From Lacinutrix himadriensis (GTDB lineage Bacteria; Bacteroidota; Bacteroidia; Flavobacteriales; Flavobacteriaceae): 64,000 nt of DNA. Shown one piece after another: positions 63,559-64,000 of this stretch (within the stretch, counting starts at the first letter, position 1; each line of letters begins with the position of its first letter). The DNA lies in the NCBI RefSeq assembly GCF_001418105.1, contig NZ_LIQI01000031.1:216001-280000 (forward strand), written 5' to 3'. A program made the translations under genes and the position numbers. The notes under the pieces are model-generated. The model had not been told where the DNA came from and did no database searches. It saw only the letters and a program-made list of their open reading frames with translations.

Positions 63559-63740
63559 CACCCGCTAAGAGATTAAAGCCTTAGTAAAACAAGAAAATTA
63601 AGTTCATACACATATTGAATTGACAGCGTAAGATTAAAATTGGAAACGATTTAAATCAAACAAAGAGAATAAACTATTTTGAGTACTTGAAAAATTCCAT
63701 TAGTTGTTAAGCAAATAAGTCGCAAGACTATAAAATTTAA

Positions 63741-64000
63741 CGATGAAGAGTTTGATCCTGGCTCAGGATGAACGCTAGCGGCAGGCTTAACACATGCAAG
63801 TCGAGGGGTAACATTGTGCTTGCACAGATGACGACCGGCGCACGGGTGCGTAACGCGTATAGAATCTACCTTATACTAGGGAATAGCCTTTGGAAACGAA
63901 GATTAATGCCCTATAGTATGTTGTTTTGGCATCAAGACAACATTAAAGGTTACGGTATAAGATGACTATGCGTTCTATTAGCTAGATGGTGTGGTAACGG
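63741..64000 (+). rRNA. 16S ribosomal RNA, 5' part
   Basis: The first 260 bases of 16S rRNA: GAAGAGTTTGATCCTGGCTC, then the conserved AACGCTAGCGGCAGGCTTAA and CAAGTCGAGGGGTAAC, continuing past the window edge. The text ACCGGCGCACGGGTGCGTAA is typical of Flavobacteriaceae. The exact 5' end (within a few bases of 63741) is estimated. Confidence 0.97.

Larger units (their letters stand above)
62934..63740. other. Intergenic region between thrS and the rRNA operon
   Basis: About 800 bases without a gene. It contains the thrS promoter (minus), the dispersed element copy 2 at 63116, the two tandem rRNA promoters and the AT-rich rRNA leader. Nothing else was found; a weak stem near 63341 is not convincing as a terminator. 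Confidence 0.6.

Noticed and set aside
63768..63965. An ORF of 65 codons in the 16S rRNA
   Set aside because: It lies within conserved rRNA sequence.

Overview
The window comes from an AT-rich genome of the family Flavobacteriaceae (Bacteroidetes), probably marine. Four things point there. The partial 16S rRNA at the right end has flavobacterial character. Several promoters match the Bacteroidetes pattern TTG-N17-20-TAnnTTTG, and starts lack Shine-Dalgarno sequences. Two large surface proteins end in type IX secretion (T9SS) sorting domains. The lipoproteins and signal peptides are of flavobacterial type. The genus cannot be fixed from what is visible.

Layout. 1-14.1 kb: a TPR lipoprotein cut by the window edge, a YfiT-like DinB protein, an APH-fold kinase, a divergent oxyR/dps peroxide-defence pair, a DUF2141 protein, a TRIC channel, an M3 peptidase and a cyclophilin lipoprotein with a 7-bp tandem repeat between them, a CoA-type Nudix hydrolase, an acyltransferase, an ECF sigma factor with a membrane partner, an NDH-2 and an SRPBCC protein. 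14.3-19.6 kb: an outer-membrane biogenesis operon of two parvulin/SurA-type chaperones, a SurA-like lipoprotein and a MoxR ATPase. 20-25.6 kb: two unrelated aconitases (AcnB and mitochondrial type) separated by a 600-bp spacer full of hairpins and dispersed repeats. 25.7-28 kb: a Crp/Fnr regulator, a frameshifted lipoprotein and a TlpA thioredoxin. 28.0-28.5 kb: a tRNA-Lys/Lys/Leu cluster on the minus strand. 28.6-42 kb: mostly housekeeping genes (aroK, Hsp15, tgt, lptF, accA, dnaB), then an unusual aminotransferase-like/sulfotransferase-like gene pair and a secreted protein of unknown function.

42-53.5 kb is the most distinctive region. It holds a TPR histidine kinase, a LytTR response regulator, a divergent apolipoprotein N-acyltransferase overlapping a 1286-aa LamG/Ig-like T9SS cargo, then a decayed duplicate of the LytTR 3' end followed by a second LamG cargo of 1050 aa. 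Sequence duplication and decay are visible at nucleotide level. 53.6-59.5 kb: a frameshifted EF-hand copy and its intact paralogue, a membrane protein, YjbQ, a HAD phosphatase and a beta-propeller amidohydrolase. 59.6-63 kb: the canonical thrS-infC-rpmI-rplT translation operon on the minus strand, with infC apparently starting at ATA. 63-64 kb: a second copy of the dispersed repeat, two tandem rRNA promoters and the 5' end of a 16S gene.

The points most worth a second look are: the aminotransferase-like protein whose PLP lysine and glutamate positions appear substituted, coupled to a sulfotransferase-like gene; the duplicated LytTR/LamG locus; the Tgt without its cysteine zinc ligands; the ATA start of infC; the dispersed intergenic element; and two single-base frameshifts. 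No CRISPR array, transposase, integrase or prophage gene was seen.
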